Shown: positions 53,601 to 63,231 of the stretch, in pieces
Layout: every line of letters starts with the position of its first letter
How positions within the stretch are numbered: the first letter of the stretch is position 1
NCBI RefSeq assembly: GCF_011320225.1
Contig: NZ_JAAOEN010000004.1
Location: 62,001-126,000, forward strand
DNA: 64,000 nt
Source of the DNA: Phytoactinopolyspora limicola
GTDB taxonomy: Bacteria > Actinomycetota > Actinomycetes > Jiangellales > Jiangellaceae
Direction of reading: 5' to 3'
The notes under the pieces: generated by a model
Seen by the model: only the letters and a program-made list of their open reading frames with translations
Told to the model about the DNA's origin: nothing
The model's database searches: none
Translations under genes and position numbers: made by a program

Positions 53601-54500
53601 ATGGCTGACCGAACCCTCGCGCGCCGCACCTTCCTGGCACGTATCGGTGTGCTCGGCGCCGCCACCGCCTTCGGCTCGGCGATTCCCGCCGCCCTCCCCC
53701 GCACGGCCGCCGCAGCCGGTTCCGACGCGCTACTCGACCCACTCGTTGGTCTGCTGCGGCCGGTCCTGGCCGAGTTGGCCCGCGACACGCTCAGCGGACT
53801 AGTGGTGATGACCTGCCCGGGGCCGGATCGGTTCTCTCATGCGCAGGGCACACCGCGTTCCGAACCCGGCGCCATCGACGCCGGGGCGGACGACTTCATC
53901 ATCAACGCACTCGACAACTTCCTGCCGTTCCCCGACCAAATCGCCACCCCACTGGCCACCGCGCTGACCACCGCCCTGGACGACACCGGCATCCCGCTGC
54001 CACCGTCGTTGCATTCACTGCTGCTCGGCCAGGTCAACACCGTCGATCGCGCCCTCATGGTCATCTTGCGCAACGATCAGACGGTCCCGCTGTCCCTCGT
54101 CGTCGGGCTCCTACTGAACCTGCTGGCTACCCAGGTGAACCCGCTGTCCATCACCGGGTCTTTGCTGTCGCCGTTCGCCCGGCTCAGCATCGACGAGAAG
54201 TGCCGCGCGTTCGAGCTGCTGGAAGGGCCCAACGCGGATCTTCTCGCGGTGCTCGACTCCAACCTGCCGGAGCCGTTGACCAGCTCGCTGTCCGGCCTTC
54301 TGCAATTCCTCGCCGGTGCGCTACTCGAGTTCTCGGCTTTCGGCGCGCACAACGAGTTCGCGGTGTTCGACCCTGACACCAAGGAGCTCACCGCGCGGCC
54401 CGTCGGATGGGAGTTGGCCGGTTATCAGCCTGACGGCGTGGTCGACGGGTGGGACGACTTCATCGGCTACTACGAGGATCGAACCGAGGTGGGTGCGTGA
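53601..54500 (+). CDS. Tat-exported protein paired with a GMC oxidoreductase
   Basis: 299 residues. Twin-arginine signal LARRTFLARIGVLGAATAFG (Arg8-Arg9) with cleavage near AAAAG. The mature part is helical and Leu-rich, without Cys clusters or known catalytic motifs, and ends in GWELAGYQPDGVVDGWDDFIGYYEDRT (its pieces). By architecture it resembles small Tat partner subunits (gluconate 2-dehydrogenase subunit 3/DUF5987-like) that carry the cofactor-free side of GMC dehydrogenases; this is inference. Its stop overlaps the GMC start (TGATG). The pair lies opposite to the trp genes. Confidence 0.75.
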   Translation: MADRTLARRTFLARIGVLGAATAFGSAIPAALPRTAAAAGSDALLDPLVGLLRPVLAELARDTLSGLVVMTCPGPDRFSHAQGTPRSEPGAIDAGADDFIINALDNFLPFPDQIATPLATALTTALDDTGIPLPPSLHSLLLGQVNTVDRALMVILRNDQTVPLSLVVGLLLNLLATQVNPLSITGSLLSPFARLSIDEKCRAFELLEGPNADLLAVLDSNLPEPLTSSLSGLLQFLAGALLEFSAFGAHNEFAVFDPDTKELTARPVGWELAGYQPDGVVDGWDDFIGYYEDRTEVGA

Positions 54501-56278
54501 TGCGCGACGTCATCATCATCGGCGCGGGCGGCGGCGGTCCCGTCGTCGCCAAGGAACTGGCCGCTCGCGGCTTGGACGTCCTGCTGTTGGAGGCCGGTCC
54601 GCGACACGCCGATCCGGAGTCCGAATGGACCCACTTGGAGAACGACGCCAACAACCCGCTCTCCGGCTTCCTACGGTTCGGCCCGGAGAACCGGGACGCA
54701 CCGGCCTGGTACCGCGAGACCCCGCAGAACTCGTTCATCTGGCAACTGTCCGGCGTCGGCGGCACCACCCAGCACTATTTCGGCAACTCGCCACGCGCCA
54801 TGCCCGGTGTCTTCACCGGGTACAACGGGCCGGACCGCGACGCCTACGACACCGCGCACCTGTTCCCGTTCACCTACGAGGAGCTGGTGCCGTACTTCGA
54901 GTGGGTCGAGGCCACCCTGCCCGTGCAAACAGCCGCCATGGGCACCAAGGAGTCGGTGTTCTTCCGCGGGTGCGAGGGTATCGGGCTGCCGGTGCAAACG
55001 TCGAAGACCACCACTGAAGACTCGTTCCGGCCTCAGGAGAACGCCATTTTGCAGCCGGGTGGGTGGGCCGGCAAGCTGACCGGGCGGGACGATCCCCGGC
55101 TGCGCTTTCCGGAGGCCACCGGCTGCACGTTCTGCGGGTATTGCATGCAGGGCTGCTCCAAGCCGCGCGGGGCGCCGCGCAACCTGGCCGCCAAACGGTC
55201 GACGGACAACAGCTACGTGCCGATGGCGCTGACCGCCGACGTGTGGGCCGACGGCGGCCGTCGCGCTGAATTGATCGCCGACGCCTACGTCACCAAGATC
55301 CACACAGAACAGCGCGGCGGTGAAACCACGGCTACCGGGGTGACCTGGCGGGTAGGTGCTACCGGTGACTATCACCGCGAGGACGCCACCGTGGTGGTCA
55401 TGGCGGGTGGCTGTACCGAAGACCCCCGACTGTGGCTGAACAGCGCACTGCCGAATCCCAACGGCTGGGTCGGGCGTGGATACACCGATCACTTCTTCGA
55501 CTGGGTGATCGGCCTGTTCGACGACGACACCGGATCCACCAGGGGAGCCGCGTCGGCGGCCCGCGCCGACTTCCCGGGCCGCGGCGGCATGGAGAACGTC
55601 GGACTGACGCCGGGGTTGCAGCAGTTCGCCGCCACCTTCTCCGACAGTGGCATCCGCGGCCACTACACCAATGGGCGCGGCCCGGAGGGCCCCTGGGACG
55701 GCACGGCCGGCCGGATGATCGGCGACGAGCTCAAGGATGCCCTGACGAACGGGATCGACCGGCTGCTCAACGTGCTGGTGATTACCGACGACGACGTCGA
55801 AGCCCAGAATCGGGTGACGTTGTCGGCGCTACCGGCCGACGAGCACGGCCCCGTGCCTAAGGTCCGATTCCACCAGCGCGAGCGTTCCGCGCGCACGCGG
55901 GCGAACCGGGAGTTCGTGGCCCGCCGGGCGGCTGAGATGTTGCGGGCGGCCGGGGCGACGAAGGTGGTTCGGATCGACTGGCCGCCCCTGTTGCTCCACG
56001 TACAGTCGTCGATGCGGATGGGTCTGTCCGAGGACGACTCGGTGCTGGACGCCAACGCCGAGGCGCGGTGGGTCAAGCGGCTGTTCATCGCCGACAATGC
56101 CGCCTTGGCGAACAGCCTCGGCGGGCCGAATCCGACGTTAACGGCGCAGGCGCTGGCCACCCGCACCGCGGAGAAGATCTTCAGCCGCTACTTCGGTGGC
56201 GATGCCTGGGTGGGTCGGGAATCTCCCGTCGTCTCCACCGACTCCCGGATCTCCGCGCAACTTACCCCCTCCCGGTGA
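54500..56278 (+). CDS. GMC-family FAD oxidoreductase
   Basis: 592 residues. FAD motif VIIIGAGGGGPVVAKELAAR (4-23), VLLLEAGPRH, SGVGGTTQHYFGNSPRAMP, and a Cys-rich CTFCGYCMQGC (~209) as found in gluconate/FAD-dehydrogenase-type GMC enzymes. The C-terminal domain has the active-site His (LLHVQSSMRMG, ~495) and FIADNAALANSLGGPNPTLTAQALATRTAE (its pieces). It oxidises an alcohol, sugar or sterol; the substrate is unknown. It has no signal of its own and may travel with the Tat partner. The stop codon lies inside a hairpin. Confidence 0.9.
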   Translation: MRDVIIIGAGGGGPVVAKELAARGLDVLLLEAGPRHADPESEWTHLENDANNPLSGFLRFGPENRDAPAWYRETPQNSFIWQLSGVGGTTQHYFGNSPRAMPGVFTGYNGPDRDAYDTAHLFPFTYEELVPYFEWVEATLPVQTAAMGTKESVFFRGCEGIGLPVQTSKTTTEDSFRPQENAILQPGGWAGKLTGRDDPRLRFPEATGCTFCGYCMQGCSKPRGAPRNLAAKRSTDNSYVPMALTADVWADGGRRAELIADAYVTKIHTEQRGGETTATGVTWRVGATGDYHREDATVVVMAGGCTEDPRLWLNSALPNPNGWVGRGYTDHFFDWVIGLFDDDTGSTRGAASAARADFPGRGGMENVGLTPGLQQFAATFSDSGIRGHYTNGRGPEGPWDGTAGRMIGDELKDALTNGIDRLLNVLVITDDDVEAQNRVTLSALPADEHGPVPKVRFHQRERSARTRANREFVARRAAEMLRAAGATKVVRIDWPPLLLHVQSSMRMGLSEDDSVLDANAEARWVKRLFIADNAALANSLGGPNPTLTAQALATRTAEKIFSRYFGGDAWVGRESPVVSTDSRISAQLTPSR

Positions 56279-56327
56279 TCATTGGCTTTTGTCTACCGAA
56301 TTCGGTAGTCAAAAGCCAATGATCACC
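56274..56327. terminator. Long hairpin over the GMC stop codon
   Basis: GGTGATCATTGGCTTTTG and its complement, separated by a T-T mismatch and the palindrome CTACCGAATTCGGTAG, form one near-continuous stem. The GMC stop TGA (56276-56278) is in the first arm. It probably terminates both the cassette and the convergent trpC transcript. Confidence 0.8.
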
Positions 56328-56343
56328 GGGGGGGGGGGGGGGG
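56328..56343. repeat. G16 homopolymer next to the trpC stop
   Basis: Sixteen consecutive G residues between the hairpin and the trpC stop codon (TTA, 56344-56346 on the plus strand). Such runs slip readily and are also prone to sequencing error. Confidence 0.9.
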
Positions 56344-57153
56344 TTACTGGGAGCGGTTGTTCAACGCGGGGTGCGCGCCGGCAGCGACCAGGTCGGCGAC
56401 GGCGCTACGCGGGTCCCGGCCAGTGACCAGGCTCTCCCCGACCAGAACGGCATCGGCGCCGGCCTGGGCCAGCTCGATCACATCGTGTGGGCCGCGCACC
56501 CCGGACTCGGCGATCCGCACCACGCCGTCCGGCACCGCGGGCGCCAGCCGGTGGAACGTCTGGGTGTCGACCTGGAGGGTCTTGAGATTACGTGCGTTGA
56601 TGCCGATGATGCGGGCACCGGCGTCCACTGCCCGGGTGACCTCGTCCTCGGTGTGTGCCTCGACCAACGGAGTGAGCCCGATCGACTCGGCCCGCTCGAT
56701 CAGGCTAACCAACGCGGTCTGTTCCAACGCCGCCACGATGAGCAACGCCAGATCGGCCCCACAGGCCCGGGCTTCCCACAGCTGGTAGCTGGCGACGATG
56801 AAGTCCTTGCGCAAGATGGGAACGTCGACGACGTTGCGGACCGCGCGGAGATCGTCGAGCGTGCCACCGAACCGGCGCTCCTCGGTCAGCACGCTGATGG
56901 CTGCGGCTCCACCGGCCTCATAGTCCGTGGCCAGCGCGGCAGGATCGGAGATCTCAGCCAGGGAACCCTTGGACGGGCTCGACCGTTTCACCTCTGCGAT
57001 GACGGCGACGCCGGGCGACCGGAACAGGGGTAACGGGTCACGTGCCGGTGGTTGCTTCGCCGCGAGAGCCTTCAGCTCGCCCAGCGAGACGCGTTCTTGA
57101 CGCACGGCGAGGTCGGCGCGGACTCCATCGAGGATCTCCTCGAGAACGCTCAC
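56344..57153 (-). CDS. trpC: Indole-3-glycerol phosphate synthase
   Basis: 269 residues. Ring closure of CdRP to indole-3-glycerol phosphate. [19 protein letters not shown] is the usual actinobacterial start, so the GTG at 57153 (GGAGG 5 nt upstream) is taken; ATG at 57189 is in frame but less likely. Catalytic Lys56 in [46 protein letters not shown] and [12 protein letters not shown] follow. It ends at the G16 run; trpB is displaced by the GMC cassette. Confidence 0.96.
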   Translation of the reverse strand: MSVLEEILDGVRADLAVRQERVSLGELKALAAKQPPARDPLPLFRSPGVAVIAEVKRSSPSKGSLAEISDPAALATDYEAGGAAAISVLTEERRFGGTLDDLRAVRNVVDVPILRKDFIVASYQLWEARACGADLALLIVAALEQTALVSLIERAESIGLTPLVEAHTEDEVTRAVDAGARIIGINARNLKTLQVDTQTFHRLAPAVPDGVVRIAESGVRGPHDVIELAQAGADAVLVGESLVTGRDPRSAVADLVAAGAHPALNNRSQ

Positions 57154-57323
57154 CCTTGCCTCCGCCCTCTGCCTGATTACTCGGATCGTCATAGCGACCT
57201 TGTCTCGACCCTGACATGGCGGCTCCAGCGTAGCCGCGCGGCCCACCGCGTCACGCCGCACCCCCCTGTTGAGTTCGTTCAGGTGGTTCCACGCCGGGTC
57301 TGGCGCGGCCGGCCTGCCAACCA

Positions 57324-57340
57324 CGGGGAGTTACTCCCCG
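57324..57340. terminator. Small hairpin with the wHTH stop codon in its loop
   Basis: CGGGGAG-TTA-CTCCCCG: a 7-bp stem whose 3-base loop is the TAA stop of the winged-helix gene. A 170-base gap to trpC follows, so this may mark a transcript end or an attenuation point. Confidence 0.4.
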
Positions 57341-57693
57341 CCGCGCACACCCGGCCGTTCGAGGGTATAACCAACTCCGCGCACGGCCCGAATCCGCAGC
57401 GCTCCACCCAGCTTGCTGCGCAACGTGGCGACGTGGACGTCGACGGTGCGCGAACCGACCGGGTTGGGATACCCGAGCGCGTCGCGCATCAGGTCTTGCC
57501 GGGTGCATACCTCACCGGGCCGACTCATCAGATAAGCGAGCAACTCGGTCTGCAACGGCGTCAAAGGGACGCCGGCACCGGAGCCGTGCGCGACCCGGCG
57601 CCGCAGAGTATCCAACGTGACCCCACCCACCGAGATCGACGACGGGCCCCCCAAGGGCTGGCCCGCCGATCCGGCGCCGAGGCCACCGGACAT
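57331..57693 (-). CDS. Stand-alone OmpR-type winged-helix protein
   Basis: 120 residues, only a Trans_reg_C DNA-binding domain: LTPLQTELLAYLMSRPGEVCTRQDLMRDALGY, then SRTVDVHVATLRSKLGG and IRAVRGVGYTLERP. A Gly-rich N-terminus replaces the receiver domain, so it cannot be controlled by phosphorylation in the usual way. ATG two bases after the stop of the HGxxPAAW gene (TAGCCATG), so it is in the trp transcript. Possibly a trp-linked regulator; no target is known. Confidence 0.88.
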   Translation of the reverse strand: MSGGLGAGSAGQPLGGPSSISVGGVTLDTLRRRVAHGSGAGVPLTPLQTELLAYLMSRPGEVCTRQDLMRDALGYPNPVGSRTVDVHVATLRSKLGGALRIRAVRGVGYTLERPGVRGGE

Positions 57694-57695
57694 GG

Positions 57696-57962
57696 CTACC
57701 CGCTGCTGCCCTCTGCGGTGGCCACCGCCTGCTCCGCCGGCTGCTCAGCGCCGGGTGCCGGGGCCCGTTCGGTCTGCCCCATGCCCATCATCTGCATCAC
57801 CTTGCCGACGATGCCGCCGAGCACTATCAACCCGACGCCACCGAACCAGAACACCTGCCAGGTCAGTGTCATGACGCCGATGGCGGCGACCACGAACCCG
57901 AGCACGATGATGATCACAGCCGTCCAGGCCGCTGGAGTGTGGCCGTGGCTGTTGTAAGCCAT
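57696..57962 (-). CDS. HGxxPAAW-family small membrane protein
   Basis: 88 residues, AAGGAG before the ATG at 57962. The hallmark HGHTPAAWTAVIIIVLG is at 7-23, with two membrane helices (~13-33 and ~37-58) and a Pro/Ala/Glu-rich tail. An actinobacterial family regularly found between trpE and trpC, function unknown. Confidence 0.9.
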   Translation of the reverse strand: MAYNSHGHTPAAWTAVIIIVLGFVVAAIGVMTLTWQVFWFGGVGLIVLGGIVGKVMQMMGMGQTERAPAPGAEQPAEQAVATAEGSSG

Positions 57963-58110
57963 CTCATCTCCTTCTACCCATGGCGCGGGCCGCACCCGCC
58001 GCAGTGTTCTGGTGAATCTGTCTCACCATTGTGCCGGATCGGGTCAGAATCGTGCGGGCGGGTCGCCCAACGGCAGCCTAGGCTGCGCCGACACTTCGAG
58101 GCCGGGTCTC

Positions 58111-58725
58111 TTACGCTGTTGGGTCGTCACCCCGGTCGAGCGCATCCCACGTCTGGGCTGAATTGGCGGCCGCGGTGGTGTCGCCGGCCGCGGTGGTGTC
58201 GCCGGCTGAGGGGGCAGCGGCCCGGGCGGAGGATGCGGCCGGCCTCTCGTATCGCGACCCCATACTCGGCCAGCGGGGACCACGCACTGCCACCAACACC
58301 CCCGCCAACGTGACCGCGGCCGCGGCAACCACCGCGAGGAACCCCCAGGCCGGTGCTGTGGAGACCGATTCCAGCACACCGTGGTCGGGCACGCTGGTGA
58401 CCCAGTCGTTTACCTCGGTGCCGAGCCTGGCGGTGACGACGGCCGCGTTGACGGCCATGGCGACCCCTAACAACGCAACAACCGCACCTGCCAATCGCCG
58501 CCCGATCCGACGCACCGCCGGGACCAGGATCACCGCGGCCAGCGCGACGAACGGCACCGCCGACACCAACGGAGCGAGATCCGCGCCGGAGACGGTGGTG
58601 GACGTCGCCGTAAACGCCGACGACTCCTGGGCCGTCCCCCACGCCTGTCCGCGCACTACAAGGCCGAGAACACCGCCGAAGGCGAGCAGCACCAGCGCGG
58701 CCAGATACTCACGTTTGGCGGTCAT
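58111..58725 (-). CDS. Trp biosynthesis-associated membrane protein
   Basis: 204 residues. ATG overlaps the trpE stop (ATGA). Four hydrophobic segments (near 9-25, 50-68, 77-95, 124-145), extracytoplasmic loop with GQAWGTAQE, and an Ala/Thr-rich C-terminal tail containing a repeat ([12 protein letters not shown]). Matches the Trp_oprn_chp membrane family by position and architecture. Its biochemical role is unknown. Confidence 0.87.
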   Translation of the reverse strand: MTAKREYLAALVLLAFGGVLGLVVRGQAWGTAQESSAFTATSTTVSGADLAPLVSAVPFVALAAVILVPAVRRIGRRLAGAVVALLGVAMAVNAAVVTARLGTEVNDWVTSVPDHGVLESVSTAPAWGFLAVVAAAAVTLAGVLVAVRGPRWPSMGSRYERPAASSARAAAPSAGDTTAAGDTTAAANSAQTWDALDRGDDPTA

Positions 58726-60260
58726 CGCTCGACGCCGGGTCCAACCGGGCGCATCGCGTTGGCCAGCGCCACCGCCCGCAGTGCCGCCGCGGCCTTGTTC
58801 CGCGACTCGGTCCATTCGGCTTCCGGATCGGAGTCGGCGACGATGCCACCTCCAGCCTGGACGTACGCGACACCATCGCGGATGAGCGCGGTGCGGATGG
58901 CAATCGCGACGTCGAGGTCGCCGGCGAAGTCGAGGTACCCGACCACCCCGCCATACAGGCCGCGCCGGGTGGGTTCGAGTTTGTCGATGATCTCCATGGC
59001 GCGCACTTTCGGCGCCCCCGAGAGGGTGCCGGCCGGGAAACAGGCGGCCAAGACGTCGAGTGCGGTGCGATCTTCCCGCAGCTGCCCGACGACGGTGGAC
59101 TCGATGTGCATGACGTGGCTGTACCGGCGCACCGACATGAAGTCGACCACCTCGACGCTGCCGGACACACACACCCGGCCGAGGTCGTTGCGGGACAGGT
59201 CGACCAGCATCAGGTGCTCGGCCCGCTCCTTGGGGTCGTCCAGCAGCTCGGCGGCGAGCGCCGCGTCGGCCTCTGGTGTGTCGCCCCGCCAGCGGGTGCC
59301 GGCGATCGGGTGGGTCATCACCCGGTCACCCTCGACCTTGACCAGCGCCTCCGGGCTGGAGCCGACCACGGCGAATCCGTCGGCGCCGGTTCCGTCCGGG
59401 CCGGGGAAACGCAGCAGGTACATGTACGGGCTGGGGTTGTCCCGGCGCAGCACTCGGTAGATATCGAGGGGATCAGCGTGGGTCTCCGCCTCGAACCGCT
59501 GCGACACGACGATCTGGAACGCCTCACCGGCGTAGATCTCCCGTTTGGCGTGTTCGACGGCGGCGATGAACTCGGCTTTAGGGGTACGACTGCGGTGTTC
59601 GGGCAGGGTTTCCGGCACGTACGGGTTCACCGACGACGGCGTGGGCGCGGCCAGCTGTGCGGTCATGCGGTCGAGCCGGCGGACCGCGTCGGCCCACGCG
59701 TCGTCGACCCGTTCGTCGCTGTTGTCCCAGTTGACGGCGTTGGCGACGAGGAGCACGGTGCCTTGTTCGTGGTCGAGCACGGCAAGGTCGGTGGCGAGCA
59801 AGAACGCCATCTCCGGCAGCCGGAGGTCGTCGGCGGTGGTGTCCGGCAACCGCTCCAGGCGGCGCACCGCGTCGTAGGAGACGAAGCCCACCAGCCCGCC
59901 GGTCAGCGGCGGCAGGTCGGGCAGGTGTGAGGTGCGCAGCACCTCCAGCGTGCCGGCCAACGCCACCCACGGGTCGCCGCCGGACGGCAAGCCGACCGGC
60001 GGGTTGCCATGCCACACCGCCTCGCCGGCCCGTTCGGTCAGGATGGCGGCGGAGTCGGCGCCGATAAACGAATAACGAGACCAGACTCCACCGTGTTCGG
60101 CCGACTCGAGGAGGAAGGTACCGGCGCGCTCACCAGCGAGCTTGCGGTACACACCCACCGGGGTCTCGGCGTCGGCCAGCAGCTTGCGCACCACCGGAAT
60201 CACCCGGCGATCCTTGGCCAGGACCCGGAAAGCCTCCAGGTCGGGTGTTACCTCGAGCAC
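58722..60260 (-). CDS. trpE: Anthranilate synthase component I
   Basis: 512 residues, GTG start. Converts chorismate and ammonia (from a TrpG partner not in this window) to anthranilate. The Trp feedback site is visible as [11 protein letters not shown] (~50). C-terminal chorismate-binding motifs: [54 protein letters not shown]. No Trp-rich leader peptide in the 67 bases to hisI. Confidence 0.96.
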   Translation of the reverse strand: MLEVTPDLEAFRVLAKDRRVIPVVRKLLADAETPVGVYRKLAGERAGTFLLESAEHGGVWSRYSFIGADSAAILTERAGEAVWHGNPPVGLPSGGDPWVALAGTLEVLRTSHLPDLPPLTGGLVGFVSYDAVRRLERLPDTTADDLRLPEMAFLLATDLAVLDHEQGTVLLVANAVNWDNSDERVDDAWADAVRRLDRMTAQLAAPTPSSVNPYVPETLPEHRSRTPKAEFIAAVEHAKREIYAGEAFQIVVSQRFEAETHADPLDIYRVLRRDNPSPYMYLLRFPGPDGTGADGFAVVGSSPEALVKVEGDRVMTHPIAGTRWRGDTPEADAALAAELLDDPKERAEHLMLVDLSRNDLGRVCVSGSVEVVDFMSVRRYSHVMHIESTVVGQLREDRTALDVLAACFPAGTLSGAPKVRAMEIIDKLEPTRRGLYGGVVGYLDFAGDLDVAIAIRTALIRDGVAYVQAGGGIVADSDPEAEWTESRNKAAAALRAVALANAMRPVGPGVER

Positions 60261-60296
60261 GGCACTACCCTTCTTCCGCCATCATGACGAACATTC

Positions 60297-60329
60297 GATC
60301 GTGGATGGGAGCACCAACTATCCACGATC
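60297..60329. terminator. Hairpin over the hisI stop codon
   Basis: GATCGTGGAT and ATCCACGATC pair perfectly across a 13-base loop; the second arm borders and partly contains the hisI stop (60328-60330). Separates hisI from trpE. Confidence 0.6.
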
Positions 60330-60678
60330 ATGGTGTGGTGACCTCGATCAGGCCGTCGTCGAAACACGTACGCGTCCCGGTGTGGCAGGCCGGGCCTTCC
60401 TGGTGGACTTTGACGAGCAGGGTGTCACCATCGCAGTCGAGACGCACCTCGCGCACCCACTGACGGTGCCCCGACGTCTCCCCCTTGACCCAATACTCCT
60501 GCCGGCTGCGGCTCCAGTAGGTGGCCCGGCCCGAGGTCAACGTCCGGTGCAGCGCCTCGTCGTCCATCCAGGCGAGCATGAGCACCTCACCGGTGTCATG
60601 CTGCTGGACCACCGCGGCGACCAAGCCGTCCGGGGTGCGTTTGAGCCGCTCGGTGAGAGCGGGTGCGAGACCGGGCAT
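60328..60678 (-). CDS. hisI: Phosphoribosyl-AMP cyclohydrolase
   Basis: 116 residues. Opens the adenine ring of PR-AMP in histidine synthesis. Zn/Mg ligands are all present: DCDGD (Asp81, Asp83, Asp85) with Cys82, and Cys98 and Cys105 in [12 protein letters not shown], at the spacing of the E. coli enzyme. Signature [20 protein letters not shown] is intact. GGAG lies very close to the ATG, and a GTG one codon earlier is possible. The usual actinobacterial neighbour of trpE. Confidence 0.96.
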   Translation of the reverse strand: MPGLAPALTERLKRTPDGLVAAVVQQHDTGEVLMLAWMDDEALHRTLTSGRATYWSRSRQEYWVKGETSGHRQWVREVRLDCDGDTLLVKVHQEGPACHTGTRTCFDDGLIEVTTP

Positions 60679-60858
60679 CACTCCATTCTGCCGGACGGAG
60701 GTGCGATCGGCTCCCAGGACACCTACCCTAGGTGCGGCCCACCCGGTGCCATGCGGAGTGTGGTCCGTCCATACGCTGGACACCGCACCCGGCCGACCCG
60801 ATGAGTGGTTGGGTCCGTTCCGGGCCGAGATGAGCTGATTTCGACAAGGAGTATCTCT

Positions 60859-61380
60859 GTGACACGCACCACCCGCATCTCCGGCGCCATCCGCGTCGCC
60901 GCTATCGTCGGCGCCAGCGCGTTGGTCCTGACCGGATGCTCGGTGTTCGACGACCTCTTCGGTGGCGACGACGAGCCGGACCGAAACGACGACGGCCAGG
61001 TCAGCGACGTCGTCGAGAATGCCAGCATCTTCGATATCACCGAGGGCGACTGTCTGGGTGAATACGCCGACGACGGCGACGTGAAGGTCGTCGACATCAT
61101 CCCGTGCGACCAGGAGCACTTCCAGGAGGTGCTCCTCATCACCCAGATCGACGCCGAGGAGCTGCCCGACCAGGAAGAGGTCCGCGCTCAGGTGATCGAC
61201 GAGTGCCCGCCGGCCTTCGAGGAGTTCGTCGGGCTCGACTTCGACGAGTCCGAGCTCGACATCCACTACCTGTCGCCGTCCAGCGACTCCTGGGAGCAGC
61301 AGGACGACCGTGACATCGTCTGCACGGTCTACGACCCCAGCGGCATGGTGACGGGTAGCTTCCGGGGCGCCGAGCGCTGA
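60859..61380 (+). CDS. Lipoprotein of the septum-formation (Septum_form) family
   Basis: 173 residues, GTG start with AAGGAG 7 nt upstream. Signal peptide with lipobox LVLTGC (Cys27 would be lipidated by Lgt). A very acidic linker ([12 protein letters not shown]) leads to a domain with [30 protein letters not shown] (its pieces) and two further Cys (DECPPAF, VCTVYD), probably paired in disulfides. Related domains occur in proteins implicated in septum formation; function uncertain. Divergent from hisI. Confidence 0.85.
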   Translation: MTRTTRISGAIRVAAIVGASALVLTGCSVFDDLFGGDDEPDRNDDGQVSDVVENASIFDITEGDCLGEYADDGDVKVVDIIPCDQEHFQEVLLITQIDAEELPDQEEVRAQVIDECPPAFEEFVGLDFDESELDIHYLSPSSDSWEQQDDRDIVCTVYDPSGMVTGSFRGAER

Positions 61381-61437
61381 CCCGCAGGACACCCCCGCCC
61401 AGCGCCACCTAACTGCCGTCGGCGTGCCTGATCGCTC

Positions 61438-63231
61438 TCAGCGGGACTGGGTGATCCACGCCGCGTGCAGGGTGGCGTACACGCCGCCGCCATCCACCAG
61501 CTTGGCATGGGGGCCACGCTCCACCAGCCGGCCGGCGTCGAACACGAAGACTTCGTCGGCCGCCTCGGCGGTGGACAGCCGGTGCGCGATGGTCACCGAC
61601 GTACGCCCGCGCGAGATCCCTTCGAGTGCCCGGGCCAGGCGTACCTCGGTAGCCGGATCGACGGCGCTGGTGGCCTCGTCGAGCACCAGCAGGTCCGGGT
61701 CGGTGAGATAGGCCCGCGCTAGCGCCACCAGCTGGCGCTCACCAGCGGAGAGGGACTCACCGCGCTGCCCCACGGGTGAGTCCAGGCCGAGAGGCAGCGC
61801 TTCGGCCCAGTCGGCCAGGCCCAGCTCGGTCAGCGCCAGCCAAAGGTCGTCGTCGGTCGCCTCGGGCCGGCCGAACCGGAGGTTGGCCGCCAAGGTGTCG
61901 TCGAACAGGAAACCCTCCTGCGGCACCATGATCACCCGGCGGCGCAGCGAGTCGAACTGAATCTCACGCAGGTCGACGTCGTCGATCAGCACCCGTCCGG
62001 AGATCGGGTCCATCAGCCTGGTCAGCAACTTGGCGAAGGTGGTTTTGCCCGAGCCGGTCTCGCCCACGACGGCCACCCGGGTGCCTGGCGAGATATCGAC
62101 GTTGACGTCGTCCAGCACCACTGGTCCGTCGGGGTAGGCGTAGGCCACCGACTCGAACCGGACGTCGATGGGGCCACGCGCCAGCTCCTGCCCGCCGGGG
62201 CCGGGGTCGGCGATGTCGGCGGGTGTGTCGAGCACACCGAGCACCCGCCGCCAACCGGCGATCGCGTTCTGCGCCTCGCTGAGCACCTCGGTTCCGACCT
62301 GGACCGGTGCGACGAACAACGTGACCAGGAAGATGAACGCGAGCAGGCCGCCCAGCGTGATGTCGCCGGCGATGCCGAGGTAGACGCCGACGACGATCAC
62401 CGCGGCGTTCGCGAGGCCAGCCACCACCTCGCCGGTGGAGAACGTCATCGCCGCCAGCCGCTGCGCCTTCGTGGCCGCGACACGGTGTTGCTCGACCGCG
62501 TGGTCGATCCGCTCCTGGGTGCGCGTCTCGACGGCGTAGGCCCGCACTGCCTGGGCGCCTACCACCGACTCGGAGATGGCACCGAGCATGACGCCGACCC
62601 GCTCCCGCACCACCATGAACGCCGCCGACAGCCTCCGCTGAAACCACCGCAGCGCGACGAAGAACGGCAGGAACGTGATCCAGACCAGCAACGTCAACTG
62701 CCACGAGTAGATCGCCATGATCACCGTGGCGATCACCAGCTGCCCCATGCTGACCAGCAGGAACAATCCGCCCCACTGGACGAACTGGGAGATCGTGTCG
62801 ACGTCGGTGGTCACCCGGGCCACCAACGCGCCGCGCCGCTCGGTGTTCTGCGTCAGCACCGAGAGGTCGTGGACGTGCCGGAAACCCTTGGTGCGCAGCG
62901 TCGCCAGCCCGGACTCGCTGGCCCGGAAGATCCGGAGGTTCATCAGGTAGGCCGCCCCGATGGTGACCATGATGCCGACCGCGGCTAGCAGGCACATCCA
63001 GCGCACGTAGGCGAGGTCGGGCCCGCCGGGTGCGTTCAGTCCACGATCGATGGTCTGCTGGACCGCGACGGGGACGATCACCCGTCCGGCGGTGGCGATC
63101 ACCGCGATCCCCAGCGTCAGTGGCAGACCTTGGCGCATCTCCGGAGACAGCGACAGGCCTCGCCGGATGGTCCGCATCGCGCCGTCGAGCCTGGTGTCGC
63201 CCAGCCGGGACGACGTTCCCGTCGTGCTCAC
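61438..63231 (-). CDS. ABC exporter half-transporter (permease-ATPase), second of a pair
   Basis: 597 residues. N-terminal six-helix ABC_membrane domain (~35-310), C-terminal ATPase with Walker A VGETGSGKTT (~375), Q-loop VPQEGFLFDD, signature SLSAGERQL (LSAGE rather than LSGGQ), Walker B LLVLDEATSAVD and H-loop TIAHRLST. The GTG start overlaps the stop of the upstream half-transporter (GTGA), so the two form a heterodimeric exporter of lipid, peptide or drug; substrate unknown. Confidence 0.95.
   Translation of the reverse strand: MSTTGTSSRLGDTRLDGAMRTIRRGLSLSPEMRQGLPLTLGIAVIATAGRVIVPVAVQQTIDRGLNAPGGPDLAYVRWMCLLAAVGIMVTIGAAYLMNLRIFRASESGLATLRTKGFRHVHDLSVLTQNTERRGALVARVTTDVDTISQFVQWGGLFLLVSMGQLVIATVIMAIYSWQLTLLVWITFLPFFVALRWFQRRLSAAFMVVRERVGVMLGAISESVVGAQAVRAYAVETRTQERIDHAVEQHRVAATKAQRLAAMTFSTGEVVAGLANAAVIVVGVYLGIAGDITLGGLLAFIFLVTLFVAPVQVGTEVLSEAQNAIAGWRRVLGVLDTPADIADPGPGGQELARGPIDVRFESVAYAYPDGPVVLDDVNVDISPGTRVAVVGETGSGKTTFAKLLTRLMDPISGRVLIDDVDLREIQFDSLRRRVIMVPQEGFLFDDTLAANLRFGRPEATDDDLWLALTELGLADWAEALPLGLDSPVGQRGESLSAGERQLVALARAYLTDPDLLVLDEATSAVDPATEVRLARALEGISRGRTSVTIAHRLSTAEAADEVFVFDAGRLVERGPHAKLVDGGGVYATLHAAWITQSR

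Noticed and set aside
60261-60327. Trp attenuator leader before trpE
   Set aside because: No small ORF with tandem Trp codons; the only hairpin overlaps the hisI stop and fits a terminator.
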